Notes under the pieces: generated by a model
Databases searched by the model: none
Told to the model about the DNA's origin: nothing
What the model saw: only the letters and a program-made list of their open reading frames with translations
Assembly: GCA_000507305.1 (NCBI GenBank)
Contig: DF239319.1
Span: 310,001 to 374,000, forward strand
Direction: 5' to 3'
Length of the DNA stretch: 64,000 nt
Source: Breviolum minutum Mf 1.05b.01
Taxonomy: Eukaryota > Sar > Dinophyceae > Suessiales > Symbiodiniaceae
Shown: positions 45,001-56,200 of the stretch, piece after piece
How positions within the stretch are numbered: position 1 is the stretch's first letter
How the letters are laid out: each line of letters begins with the position of its first letter
Program-made: the position numbers and the translations under genes

Positions 45001-48000
45001 CAGAAAGCAGGAGCAAACCAAATGTGGAGGCAAAAGGTGGAGGCAGAAAGCAGGAGCAACTACAGTGACAGTAAACATTGAATGTTCTGACTTCTGTAGT
45101 TTAAGCTAAGGTAAGTTTATCAGTTTATTAATATCAGATATCATTGGGTATCATGTGTTTTGAATTGAATTACAATTACAGTGCAGCATCGTTTCAGTTT
45201 GAGCCTTTCACTTGAGTCACTTACGGCGATATGGATCGGATACGGCAATGAGCCAAAATCAAAATGCTGCCGTGACTCCTAATCATTTTTTTGGCGCTCA
45301 CATATTCCATTGGCACTCCCATATTGTTTGGTCCTACATTTTGTTTCTAGATTCTACATTGTACATTTGGGTCTGCTTTTGTTTTGCTCCTACATTTTGC
45401 TCCTACATGGTCCTACATTTGGGTCTGCTCTGCTTAGTCTGCTTTTGTTTTGCTCCTACATTTTGCTCCTACATTTGGATCTGCTTTTGCTTTTGCTCCT
45501 GCTTTTTGCCCCCACATTTGTTTTGCTCCTGCTTTTTGCCTCCACCCTTTGCCTCCACATTTGTTTTGTTCCTGCTTTTTGCCTCCACCTTTTGCCTCCA
45601 CATTTGTTTTGCTCCTGCTTTTTGCCTCCACCTTTTGCCTCCACATTTGTTTTGCTCCTGCTTTTTGCCTCCACCTTTTGCCTCCACATTTGTTTTGCTC
45701 CTGCTTTTTGCCTCTACATTTGGATCTACATTTAGGGGTATATACTGGGGAGAGCTGCTGTGCCCAACACTAGGTCATAATCACAGCTAAGTCGCAGCAA
45801 GCTGTCTTGTAGCGAGGACTGTCTTGAGTTTTGAGAAGTTTAGGCCTCCCGGCAAGACATGAAAGGAACTGTGCAACAGTCGACAGACAAAATATTCAAG
45901 TGCAAAACCCTGGAGAGCTTTACCTCCCAAATCCCCGAAACACAGTTTTGGAAGAAGAGTGGAGACTGGTGGACAAAAGAAATCAAACCCCCCAACATGA
46001 CATGTCCCGCATACGTTGTTTAACATTGACATTTGGGGACGGGTGGTGTCATGCCAATCTTTTTCCTGAGGGCCTCAGAGGGTTTGAAATGGTTCGAAAT
46101 TTTTATCTATCTACGATACCTTCCATTTCTGTCGGTTTTTGCCGACACTTCAAGATCGTCGATAAGTCGAAATCAGTGACTTGCATACTTCCGTCCGATA
46201 TCCGACCTAGCAGACTGCATCCGCGCTCCAAGCGCAAGTCTGAACCACCAACCGCAGCTTTTCGTTGCCGTTCATGCAAGTAGCCCAAGAGGTGCGTTAT
46301 TCCCGCCACAACCTTGGATTGGCGGGAATAATGAGCAAGAGAATCCTGGTGGCAGCCTGGTAGCCTGGTGGCTTTCACTGCTAATTCTTGACCCTTCCAT
46401 CCCAGCATAATGTGGCCTTCATCATGGGCTGGAAGAGATGGCCCAAGCTCAAACTTCTCATGGCATTTTGCAACTGGCCATAGCCTTCACCGAAGCGCTT
46501 TAGGCAGTCATGCTGTTGAATCACCACGTCCTGTAAGTGCCATTCCTCCACATGATCTCCTCGAAACGAAGAGGTGTTGCACAGCATTGACTCTGTCGCA
46601 GGAAGGTAGGACCCAACTGTGCGCAACTATCATGCAGAAGGACTATGTATGTATGTATATATATATATATAAATTTATATATATACATATATATGTGTGT
46701 GTGTCTATGTATGTGTGCGCAAATTAATATACATATATATAAAATGAAAGCCCTTTCATCTTAAGTCTTTAAGAGCCTGTTCCAGAAGCATGAACCAAGT
46801 ACATTTAGGTAATAACTCAAAGTGGAATTTGTTTTACGACTTAAAATCCCAACATCCCCAACTTTGCTGCAAGTCATGAGCAACCCATGCGATGGCTCGC
46901 CTACCAGAATTTCTCTTCTGAAGCTCCTGATCCAGCAAGCAGTTCATAGAAGACGTGGAAATTGGAGGAGCCAGAAACCACACGGCTGGCTTCCAACAAG
47001 TACGTGGTTATGTCTGCGGACAGGCCAGTCCTGGCAAACATCACCAAAATAAATTTCAATAGGTCAGATCGGTCACAAGACTTACCAATTTGCCAATTAT
47101 CTTTGGAATCTGAGCACGAAAAGCCAGTTTTCACACCTGCCTTCCGAGTTGGAGTCGCAAGAATTTTCCAAAACGCGAAGAGGTTGGATTTTGCCGTGTG
47201 GCTGCGTGGCCCAAAGATTCCAGAACCTTATAGCTGATCAATGTTGTGTTTGTGACCCACAGACCTGTTCTCAATCCTTTATCAAAATTCTATCAGACTC
47301 GCAGACAATAGGGTCGGCAAGCGGCTCTGCTCATTGCTAAAACACGCTCTTCCAATCGACCAGCATTGGCAGCCGAGCACTTGCTCTCTAGAAAGCCTCG
47401 CTGACATGCTGTTTTCTGGTGGGTGTCCGTGAAAAAGCAGATTCAAAACCCCCCATACCAAGTTCTGCCGGCTTCTTGCTCAACTCAGTGGCGCATGATG
47501 ATCTTCGCCGTTTCCGTCTTTCCTGCTCCACTTTCTCCAGAGACTACAATGGCCTCCCACAAAGGTAGAGTACAGTAAACAAAATCAAATTCACCTGCGG
47601 ATTTTTTAATCAAAAAATCTGGACTGGAAAAGTACTCGAAAACAAAAATTAGGCACTTGTGGCCGGTAGCGGGCTTGAATTGGAACACCCAAAAGGGATC
47701 ATTTCGGAACACGAAAAACCAGCCCACCTGCGGTCCATGACGCAACTTCTTCAAAGCCAGCTCAGCTAGGCTGTATGGATGCGGGCCCCGAACTGAAAAA
47801 GGCTGCCTGAGCAATAAATCAGAGTCCTGCAGAATTCCTGCGACCCATTTCTGGTTAACAAGTTACTATAGTTGTTGAGACTACCAGTATGTAGGTATCT
47901 GCAGCATTCGATCTCTGTAGGTATGAATCCAAGTGTGTGGACTGTATGTCAACTTGCAAGTTTTGAGTGTGCAGGCAAGATGCTGCATGACACCGGTGCC

Positions 48001-48340
48001 ATATAGGTGCTCCAGAGATCGATGCGGATTCACAGCCAACAAAACGTGCGCGACATTTGTGTAGATCAAACCTGCGCCCAAAATGCTTCTGAAAAACCCA
48101 TGCGACTGTGACATGGATTCCGATGGAAAACACTGTTCCAACGAAAGCACTTGCGATCACGAATTATAAGAAGTCAGTGTGCATCATTCATTGTTCATAT
48201 AGATTATTCTAAGAAACAACCAACTTGCAACAAGAAAAAATAATGTAATAAATCCAATCATCTGACGCAATCCCACACCTTCACTGTACCGCTTGCAGAG
48301 GTTCTCTACAAGGTTGTCTTCGTTGGGATGCCTTCCCGGA
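38880..48340 (-). CDS. Unconventional myosin heavy chain (multi-exon)
   Basis: Ordered exons on the minus strand spell a myosin motor: DNLVENLCKRYSEG (about 48,290), VLLAVNPHRSLEHLYG (about 48,010), PHPYSLAELALKKL (about 47,780), P-loop GESGAGKTE (about 47,530), switch I SSRFGKF (about 47,165), DITTYLLEASRVV and NFHVFYELLAG (about 46,950-47,020), AGITHLLGYLHE (about 46,290), LKTVLATRQLAA (about 45,800), relay LGILDMYGFENLE (about 42,720), LLINYTNERLQLLF (about 42,130), FAVRHFAGEV (about 41,350), GWLDSNDAKPLPEVLALL (about 41,210), LHFIRCFRPNK (about 40,520), FPHRIALKEAGVLY (about 40,280), and converter end LFLKAGQLATLAD (about 39,640). A basic tail exon ends at 38,880. The class is not certain. 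The very short tail resembles alveolate class XIV myosins. Confidence 0.9.
39605..40615 (-). CDS. Myosin SH1/converter exons
   Basis: About 40,480-40,612 encodes FRKHRTELSSLLSKLKGMHG and LHFIRCFRPNKDSLL, the HFVRCIKPN equivalent. About 40,265-40,395 encodes DRAFLLKQLQGSGIPQLLQV and GQGFPHRIALKEAGVLYA. About 39,605-39,668 encodes SQLFLKAGQLATLADPWRLP, the end of the converter and start of the neck. Confidence 0.85.
41130..42151 (-). CDS. Myosin lower-50-kDa exons
   Basis: The exons are about 42,060-42,151 (LLINYTNERLQLLFCEQVLM then REQQIYISEGLLKEEV), about 41,585-41,620 (VLDGALDLLDD, the expected place of the I..LLD motif), 41,345-41,500 (WDASGRFSDGAFADA then VAPGFAVRHFAGEVQ) and 41,130-41,255 (HGWLDSNDAKPLPEVLALLE). 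All are conserved elements in the correct order. Confidence 0.85.
41655..41825. repeat. Cluster of short tandem repeats (CT, GATC, TGAG)
   Basis: (CT)n at about 41,657-41,690, GATCGATCGATCG at about 41,718, GGATGGATGGATGGAT-like at about 41,752, and (TGAG)n at about 41,783-41,820, all in a myosin intron. Confidence 0.9.
42680..42870 (-). CDS. Myosin exon with switch II/relay region
   Basis: It encodes VVTIYRELFQKVVEEMNKAL then SNALGILDMYGFENLETNRLE. LGILDMYGFE is the switch II/relay start (usual form DIxGFE). The exon ends at 42,678 and the donor is GA (42,677-42,676). Joining to the exon that starts at 42,151 gives NRLEQLLINYTNERLQ without a gap, which supports a GA-AG intron. Confidence 0.9.
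43515..43735. repeat. Minisatellite: GTGGATCCAGAAATGTGGATT-type tandem repeat
   Basis: Roughly four or five imperfect units of about 43 bp contain GTGGATCCAGAA, ATGTGGATTGTGGATCA and GGTTTTCCCAA. Frames such as CGLWIKVFPNVDPEM arise from the repeat and are not protein genes. The core GTGGATCCAGAA is shared with the array at 44,590-44,775. Confidence 0.9.
44325..45060. repeat. Inverted minisatellite (large imperfect palindrome)
   Basis: The left arm (about 44,390-44,572) is pyrimidine-rich and built of units like TTTTGCCTCCACATTTGTTTTGC. The right arm (about 44,775-45,058) is the reverse complement type, GGAGGCAAAAGGTGGAGGCA. Between them are two copies of a TTTTTCCTAGGAAAAA palindrome followed by GGTGGATCCAGAATTCCCAA, and four direct 21-bp units at 44,688-44,775. 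The arms could pair into a long hairpin in RNA or a cruciform in DNA. Long reading frames on both strands are by-products. Confidence 0.9.
45340..45735. repeat. Pyrimidine-rich minisatellite block, same unit as the left arm at 44,390
   Basis: Tandem units of about 48 bp (TTTTGCCTCCACATTTGTTT then TGCTCCTGCT) run over about 400 bp. It is in the same orientation as 44,390-44,572 and inverted relative to 44,775-45,058, so the right arm could pair with either block. Confidence 0.9.
46648..46745. repeat. AT/GT-rich repeat in a myosin intron
   Basis: A run of TATATA and GTGTGT units. Nothing else is seen. Confidence 0.85.
46920..47195 (-). CDS. Myosin exons with switch I and the following strand
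   Basis: About 47,148-47,195 encodes NPTSSRFGKFLRLQ, containing switch I (SSRFGK), which senses the gamma-phosphate. About 46,920-47,055 encodes ADITTYLLEASRVV and SSNFHVFYELLAG, conserved in all myosins. An intron lies between them. Confidence 0.85.
47485..47565 (-). CDS. Myosin exon with the ATP-binding P-loop
   Basis: It encodes EAIVVSGESGAGKTETAKII followed by MRH. GESGAGKT is the invariant myosin nucleotide-binding loop. The exon upstream at about 47,740-47,800 gives PHPYSLAELALKKL, the expected preceding helix. Confidence 0.92.
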   Translation of the reverse strand, partial: PLWEAIVVSGESGAGKTETAKIIMRH

Positions 48341-49134
48341 TTCCATGCATTCAATGCAACCAGAAATTCGAATGCTTTGAGCGTCGATTCAGAAAAAAAC
48401 ACGGTTGTTTGGTTGCTTCTCCCAGGACGCATGACAAGACATATGAAAAGTCAATCCAGTTGATCCATTGGCGAGGCACGGAAGCTCGGTGCAATCTGCA
48501 TAGTGGCCCTTTTTGAAGGCCACCTGCACTGGTTACCAAAGACAGCTGGGCAAGGCTCACAATGCTCACAGCCACGAGAAACAAAAAGAAAAATCATATT
48601 TGAATTGAACACAACAACTTTGGTACGCATCAAATTGAAAATGGAATAAGGATGAATAAGGCATACTTGCTGTCCCTCTGCGGTCCAGCTTTCTGTCAAT
48701 GGAACAGGTCTTTGATAGTTTCATCACATTTCACCTCTTTTCTCTTTTTCCCTTCCATCTCACAGCGCTTTCAATTCCAAGGCACGTTGGTGGCACGATC
48801 AGCTACTGGCATGGACACATGGGGAGCACTGCATGCGAGCCAACTGGTAGCAAGACAATGCGCGGTAGATTGCATTTCATGATTTTGAGGCCTCACCCTG
48901 AACAATCTGGCAGGCAAGTGAAGTTCTCGAAATATGTCAATGAAGGTGTTTTGATAGTCTGCTGCTTGCTGTCCGACCCAATGCCAATAAATCTTTGACT
49001 GTCTCCTGCCAGTACATATATGACTACGTGATCCATCCTCTCTCTGCAATTGCTCAGCCAATACGGCGCTGCAAACGTTCAGTTGTCCGGCCACCACAAA
49101 CGGATGGAAAAAGCAGCAAATCCAACCAAAAAAC

Positions 49135-49225
49135 AAAAGTTTCCATGGCTTTCCGCTCATAATCCCTACCTTGTCAAAGCGCTGACGCATGGCATAGGTT
49201 GCTGAGCGATTGGAGAGCACGACCT
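49135..49225 (-). CDS. TPR-like exon (unassigned gene)
   Basis: The minus strand encodes VVLSNRSATYAMRQRFDK followed by a GT donor. SNRSA.YA is the signature of the first helix pair of a TPR repeat in Hop/STI1-like co-chaperones. I found no convincing neighbouring TPR exons, so the gene's extent and identity are open. Confidence 0.45.
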
Positions 49226-49299
49226 CAACACTCCAGGAGGTCGCATCCGGCTATCCAGCGATCAAATTTCTCACCAAACAGGTAACACCTGTAGTGGTG

Positions 49300-51480
49300 A
49301 GCTTGCAAAGGACAAGGTGTCCCTTTAGTGCCCAGGTCTATATACATGGACCAAAAGCTTTGCTACATGGACCTTCTACAGCATGGGGGATGCAGCTGAG
49401 GTCCCCTAACCTTCAGCTAATTGTCAGCTGGAAAATATAACTGTTGCATTCCTGTCCTATCTCATCGCTAACTGAGTGATTGGGAAGACTCAGGAATTTG
49501 CAGGATCTGGCATCATCTCCAAGGCTTCGGAATACCACTCCTGGGTCCCAACCAAACCGCAAGCGCTTTATTCATCATGACAGGGGGGATTTGTCTTGTT
49601 GAAACCTGGAGGGCATATCTAATTAGGAGTTTCCTCGGCCTACGGGATGATCTTAGCAAAATGCACAATATTTTACAGAATCATAAACTGTAGAAACACA
49701 TGGAATTTCATAAACTGTGAAATTCAAAACAAAACTCACTACGCATTACCACACCACAATCACCACCATGGAAACAAGTCGCTGCCCCTTAAGCGTTAAG
49801 CTCAACCTACCATCACTGGTCATGCGTTCCTGGGGCCACCCACGGTGGCTCTTTGGAAATTTCGATCGCTGAAAGCCTGGTCGTGATCCAGCTTGGTGGA
49901 TGTGAGTGGATGAAGGTCACCCTTTCCCGCCTTTCTGGAGGAATTTCTGGGTGTGACAATTGCGTTTGGTCCCCCCCCCCTTTCCAACAGCTAGGGTCCT
50001 ATTTCTACATCGCCGGATGCAAAGACCTGTGCCATCTTGCATCCAAACATTGAATGATGATATACTTGTCTGCATACATATAAAGAATAAAACTGCAAGT
50101 ATGACCATCTATGTATGACTTATTAATATGCAATAAAGGTATGTGTTGCTTCAGTGGAAGCAATCAAACGAATCTGACGAGCATAAGCAGGATTGAAAAA
50201 TATGCAATAGTCCTACATAGTCTTCGATTCAATGCAAGACCCCCCTGCCACACATGCTGTCCCCAAGTCCAGCAGTACGCAGCAATACCTTTTTACAAGT
50301 GTTCACTCCTTGCTCTGTGACTCATCGTACAAGGAAGGGCAAAAGATGGGAGGTCCAGGCAACAATTCTGGACTCTCACCCATCAGCGCATGGCCTAGCG
50401 CGAAGCTGCAATTCAGGGGCCAATGAGCTAATGATGCTGCGAATGCTAAGTCGCTGGATGCAGGCACTCTGAAACTCTTCGCAAGGATGTGCAATGCAGC
50501 CAAACAAGACAAATGCAGGGATGTCAGTAATGGCTACAATGAAGGGATATGCCGCATTCCAGGGGCCAAATAGCAAGTATAATATTCGAACATATTCCGT
50601 GGCTTGGCAAAGATCAGAAGCACTGCAAGGTGCAGTAAAGTTTGTAAAACTGAATGGCTTCGCACAAAAAGGGACTAGAAGATGACCACCACTAGACCAA
50701 TAGATCTTCTGTGACATCATTATTGCACCATATATATAATCCTATGTGATGTGTATATAATATGGACATATATATATATAACAATATATATTCAAATGTA
50801 TATGTATATATTATATATATGTATACTGTATACGCGAAAAAAAAATCATATTAGAGAGAGAGAGAGGGATAGAGAGGGTACATCTTGAATAAAAGCATAT
50901 GATGGCTGGTGAAGGGTCTGCATCGTGCATTCGTTACCGCAGCTGCTGTGGCGGAAAACAATAAGGGTGAAACTCCATGCCAGCTCCACCACCTGTATCT
51001 CCGTGCGCACAAAGCTGATGTGACATGCTGGTCAACGTTCTTTCTTGATGGCAATAGCTGTTCAATTCTAGTGGAAAACCGCCTTGTACAGTATCCCTGC
51101 CGGGATGTGCCATGGTAGGTAGGTCGACGGGAGTTACTTATGTAGGCATGCATGATTCAAGAAGAAGACCATTGCCGCGAGAGGACTAGTTGATGTCATG
51201 CAGTGGATCCAGCAGGAACTGGCATAGCTTAAAAGGCACTTCGCATCACTTCCCTTTCACGGAGGCCATGAGAGCTTCTTGCAAAGTGGCCTGAAGACAT
51301 CGGAAAGTCATAACAGAGTACAGTGAGGACATGGTAAGGTGATTTCTGGCGAAGGAATTGACACGCAAGAAATTCCAAGAATCTTCCTGATATCATTGAC
51401 TCTCTTGCGAAAAGGGCCTATCTTTTCAAGTTTACCACCTTGAAAGCTGAAGGCATCTGAAAGCTAGTCATCTTGCGACC
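49300..51480. other. Region with no supported gene
   Basis: Mostly intron- or intergenic-like sequence with a long AT-rich stretch at about 50,725-50,835. A minus-strand segment near 50,400-50,510 (LAALHILAKSFRVPASSDLA) is open but has no motif. Confidence 0.4.
50725..50870. repeat. AT-rich dinucleotide tract followed by (GA)n
   Basis: TATATA-type repeats over about 100 bp, then an A-run and GAGAGAGAGAG. Nothing else seen. Confidence 0.85.
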
Positions 51481-51482
51481 AC

Positions 51483-51600
51483 AATTTCACTAGCAGCCTT
51501 TGCCACTTCCGATGTCATGGTCTTGGCCGACCCTCCAGAGGCTGCCAAGGCGTTGGTTCCCTCCTGTGAGGCAAAGTTGGACCAGTCCAGGATGTGCTTT
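51483..51600 (-). CDS. Possible exon (unidentified)
   Basis: The minus strand reads DWSNFASQEGTNALAASGGS and then AKTMTSEVAKAASEIVVA. It has a protein-like composition and a frame without stops. A second stretch at about 51,720-51,810 (PPAFGADLFRGDGSRKNLTS) may belong with it. No family recognised. Confidence 0.3.
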
Positions 51601-52564
51601 TTTCAGATGTTTTTTGGTATTAAGAATGCATTAAGAAAGCCACAACATAGACCATGGATGCAACTTTTATATATTGCAATTCAAAAAGTCTGCATGCCTT
51701 CTTTGCATGACTCACTTCGGACTGGCACATCTTGCTTGTCAGGTTTTTCCTGCTCCCGTCTCCTCGAAAAAGATCTGCCCCAAACGCTGGAGGGCTTGTG
51801 CGCGGCGCACTCGGATCTGCCATGGAACCGATTTGTCCTGACAGTGGCCACACCAAAGATAATAAGACAAACGAAAGTAGCGCTACAGGAGATAGGCCTA
51901 TCGGGCCGTCCATGGCCGTCCTTCAGCAACTTTCTTCCCACCTCCTTCACAGTGGAGTCTATGTCGGTTACTACCGCTGCCTTGGATGAAGAAGATCGAA
52001 AGAAATCTCATCGCAGAAGGCACAGCCGTGGCACAAGAACGCCAGAATTGACTGCGATGAGGCTTGGCAAATGCTGGTTCCCTCGCTCACCACCCTGTCT
52101 GCCAAAGAACCCAAGCAGTCTGAAGAAAGAGAGGCAAGGCCTCTTCTAGGGCTTGCTCCATCTGGCACATAGCAAATGTGAGGGGGAATGTGGTGAGGGT
52201 TAAGGGTCAGAAAAAGCTTCCACTGTTCTTAAATTCATGAGTTTCGTAAGCTTGAAAATCCTAGCGGGAATGACTGCGAGTGTTTCCAATGGTATTCAAG
52301 GGTTTTTTTGTCAGTGATTTGCCCCGGGCTTCCCAGATCCTTTACAACCAACCCTATTGGGCGTCAGACCCTATGCAGTCTAACCAACAGCGACCAATGC
52401 GAAGTCCCGTCTTCTGAGAGCTCTCGCAGGTGCTGAGTTTCCTGTACAACTTGCTTCTGTACAAGTCGGCTTACGCGACCAAAGTGCAACAGCACTTCCA
52501 AAATTCATTGACTGCCATCATTTCAGTTGAATCGACAACTTTCCAAACTTCAGCAGTCAAGATT

Positions 52565-53215
52565 TCAAGGATGCCATCCATGTGGTCCATGAGGTCCACC
52601 ATGGGGTCCGTGAGGTCCACCATGGGGTCCGTGAGGTCCACCATGGGGTCCATGAGGTCCATGGTGCCATCTATGTGCTCCAGGTGGTGGAAGAAATGGT
52701 GGCCGCCATCCACCAGAGCTTCCAGAACTGCTCCATGAACTGCTTCCCGAACCTCCATATCCACCTGAGCCACCTGAACCTGAGCTGCTCCATGAACTGC
52801 CTCCTGAAGCACCCCCAACAAATGGTGGGGGTGGTGGGCGACGCCATGGGTGCCATGCAGGACCCGGGCCATGAGGGCCATGAGGGCCATGAGGGCCATG
52901 AGGACCATGAGGGCCATGAGGACCAGGACCATGTGGGAAGCCACCACGCAAGGATTTCAACTTCTCTCCCAGTACAGCAGCACCTACACCTCCAGCCATT
53001 TCCGTAGTGCTCTTAGCACTTCCAAGAGCTTCGGGCTTCAAGTTTTTCACAGCTTCATCTTCTGGGTCTGCTTGCAAATCATGAAAATGATTCTCCTCAT
53101 CTTCACCTTTTGCAGATTTCTCTGCAATTTCTGGGGTTGTGGAAGATTCTGACGCAGGCTCAAAAACTTCGCCCTGCACGGTGAGTGCTAGCACCAATGA
53201 GATCAGCAGCTTCAT
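52565..53215 (-). CDS. Secreted Pro-His-Gly repeat protein (single exon, intact)
   Basis: A complete 216-codon frame starts with the signal peptide MKLLISLVLALTVQG (hydrophobic core, small residues at -3/-1). An acidic spacer with E, D and S follows (residues about 17-70). Then comes a first HGPHGP array (residues about 95-117), a PPPPPFVGG and Ser/Gly-rich middle (SSWSSSGSGGSGGYGGSG), and a second PHGPHGGPHG array ending in WHP. The His-rich repeats may bind metal ions or act as a structural or adhesive extracellular protein; that is inference. Having no intron while its neighbours have many suggests origin through a reverse-transcribed mRNA, or a simple single-exon gene. The GGCCATGAG/GGTCCACCATGG DNA repeats show recent repeat expansion. 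Confidence 0.8.
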   Translation of the reverse strand: MKLLISLVLALTVQGEVFEPASESSTTPEIAEKSAKGEDEENHFHDLQADPEDEAVKNLKPEALGSAKSTTEMAGGVGAAVLGEKLKSLRGGFPHGPGPHGPHGPHGPHGPHGPHGPGPAWHPWRRPPPPPFVGGASGGSSWSSSGSGGSGGYGGSGSSSWSSSGSSGGWRPPFLPPPGAHRWHHGPHGPHGGPHGPHGGPHGPHGGPHGPHGWHP

Positions 53216-53259
53216 GGGAACAAATGGTCAGGCGCAAAGCCACGGTGCCTAAATCCTTT

Positions 53260-56200
53260 TAGCGCTACTTGACAGCTGGTGATGGCTTCTGTGGTTCACC
53301 AGTGATGGTAGTTTTTTTACATCTACAAATGTTCCTTCAAAGAGCGAAAGGTGATCTGGCCATCTAGACAGTCTGACAGTTTCAAAGCGCCCCTCCGGGA
53401 TTGCCTTTTCCTCTTGGGGGGCAGAAGGAGCAGAGGCATCGGTCGCCTCTGTACTTTCCTCACCACCGTGCAGTGTCAACGTTTGCACTCCAGGGTTTTC
53501 CCGCCAAATCAGAAAAGCAAACATGTGCAAACCCCCGTGTCAACATCCCATTCCTGGGCTACAGCTGGAACTGGCACTTTGGAGGCGTCATGCACTTTCT
53601 TCACTTGAAAGAGGCTGTTGACTCCATTCCTCATCCACGATTATAGAAATTTCAAGAGAAGGGACCCTCCACATCTCCAAAGAAAGAGAGAATTTCAAAC
53701 AAAATGCGGAACAACACATACTGCGACGCAAGAGCAAAAAGTGACCACCAACTGACAAGTGGGTGAGTGAGTTGAAGAAAAATCCATCCATAGCCCATAG
53801 CTCTTTCGCTGCGTTGGCCACTAGTCCACTAGTAGCATTTTCAATCCCCCGAATCATTGCAGGTACATGAAGCTTCTCAAACAAGGACAGCCACCAATCA
53901 AAATTGGACCCAAGGAACGAAACCAAGCTCAGCTTGTGCTGCATTGTCTTTCCTTGGAACAAAATGTTCTACGGGTGAACTAGCTGTTCGCCTACACTAC
54001 AATGGATTTGGGGAACCGTAAGCCTTCACGTAGGAGTTTTCTCATGGTTCTGCTGGGACCGGTGCTACTTGTCTGGTCCAAATCTGAAGGTGGCTTTTGA
54101 AAACTTCGTTGTGTGCATTCTGGCTTGGTCAAAACATCCAAGATCAACACGACAAGCGGGCGAAAACACTTCGGCATCAAGAGACCCGAATGCTTCATAG
54201 CCGCCTGAGATTCGCGAAAGCACGGAATTCCGGGTGGTTCAGGTATTTCTGATCACTGCTGCATTAAATAGCTCTGGTTCGCTTCAAAGTCTGACATCAG
54301 CCCCCGATTGAAGTCGTAGGCTTAGCTGAGCTTGCTGCAATCTGTTTGGTGAAGGAAAACCGGCCAACCAGCTCATCAGCCAAATAAATTTCTGCACGAA
54401 GCTGGTACATCCTTAGCATGGAATCTTATTTTCAGGCAGTTGCCAATGACCTATACACTCATTTCATCAAGTCATGAACGCCGGCCAGCTTTGTGAACAT
54501 GTGCGTATATGTGAGCAGGGTCTTGCTTCCAGCAGCTGCGCATGCAATCCATCTGTCTCTCATTTCTTTCTGTGCCATGGTACTCGCCAAGAGCTGATAA
54601 AAGCTCTGCACCTTGGGAAGATTCGATGGGACGGAAGGCAACCCAAAAGAGAAAGCACGACTGCATTCCGTATTTCTGACTCTAGTTGTAGCTTTGCACT
54701 GATATCGTGTTCATGTGATTCATGCGTCTATGTACTTTGATGTACTTTGTGTCATCAGTGTCATCATGTGTCATCTTTTTTGAGATCTATTTTTGCCTTT
54801 TGTCTGCATTTTATCAATTGATCTTTGCCTCTTTTGGTTTCCCGGGGGAACTGGGCTGACTCCAAGCGACCAAACTGGCACTGAGCCAGGGATGTAGCCT
54901 CCAAGCGAGCTCTCCTGGGTTTGGGCGGTTTGGAGGGTGTAGGCAAAATCCAATATCCATTCTCAAGATTTTCAGGTCTACTTTTCAATGGGGGTAGACT
55001 TCAAGAAAATGCTGTAGATCTATGGCTCTATGACTCTATGATATGGAATGACAATATGGAATGATATGCATGTGCAAACCCACTGAGAGACATTTTGCCG
55101 AGCATCTGGTCGAACTGCGCCGAATCCCGCCTGTTTGAGGGCTTGATTTATGTTGAAGCATTTAGAATCTTCTTCGAAGACTGAAATGAGAACAAACACC
55201 TGCTCATGATCGTTGATGCCCATCTGCGAATTTCTTTAAGGCTCGTGCCCGATGACACATGTATACACATGTCTAGCACTGGAGCCACTCTGCCTGTACA
55301 CAAAGTCATTCATGAACTCCCGCAGGTTGACCGCGCAGTGCACCTGCCATCAAATGCAGTTGTCAAAAGGCTAGTCCTGAGTCCTGTTGGGAGACTTATT
55401 TGACCTATATTGTATAATCAATTTTCAGGATTTTCAGGATTCCACACCGGCCAAGCTCTCACTTGAGCTAGGTACCTTGCCTCTCGATGCAACTGTCTTT
55501 GCTTCAAAACTTTGCCGCCGTTGTCGGACATCATCTAAGCCAGGCAAAACTTCAACAGAAAGCTCTTCTGTCGCTTCACTTCATGTTCAATGTTTGCATA
55601 ACAGTCATTTGATTCCCCCTCTTCTGAAAGACTTCATGAACGAGTGACCTCTTCTTCTAGACTCTCTTCTCCCTGTTCAAGGCCACCTCAAAGGTTGGCA
55701 TGCGATAGCTGAGTGGGCGGCAAATAAACTTCACTCAACCATCTAAAACTGATTGTGTCAATACTTAAGTGACTCAGCTGCCACAAGTATCGCCTATGGA
55801 ATCTATCACAAGAAGTCAGAGGGACTCTCTTCTAGCTAGCTTTTTGACCTGTGTCCCGACTGCACGTCTTGGCCCTCCATGTCCTGGAAAACTCACTCCG
55901 CTTCAAACAAGGCACCTCTCTCCATGGCCTTAGCCAGCTGCCCGGTCTGCATGGCCAACTGCCTGGCAAAGCGAAGAGCACTGGCTGGAAAACAGTTAAT
56001 TCCCAAACCTAAGATCATGCAGAATACACACCATCATACCTGCACTCATAGCATAAATTGAGTCAAAACCAATTCCGGAGGTGACGTACACTGCAAACGA
56101 AATATTTTTCAACGGACGAGGTGCAGCTCTCCAATCCAGGGCTCGAAGCGCTCGGAGCCGAAGAGCAGGCTGAAAAACACTGAGGGATCCATTTTCACCT

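Larger units (their letters stand above)
42880..45785. other. Large myosin intron with minisatellite arrays
   Basis: The stretch between the LKTVLATRQLAA exon and the relay exon has no certain myosin coding sequence. A possible small exon lies at about 43,010-43,150 (VPNDEPIVLERTEEQSQGEE); I could not fit it to the motor. The rest is dominated by three repeat blocks listed separately. Confidence 0.6.

Noticed and set aside
44150-45790. Long frames rich in Phe, Cys, Pro and His (FAPTFCPHICF-type) on both strands
   Set aside because: They come from the inverted minisatellite. The same peptide appears on opposite strands, and there is no start context or conservation.
51517-52149. 210-codon plus-strand frame
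   Set aside because: The opposite strand over 51,480-51,810 has more protein-like composition, and the plus frame contains no recognisable domain. Its RS-like end could be coding but I could not support it.
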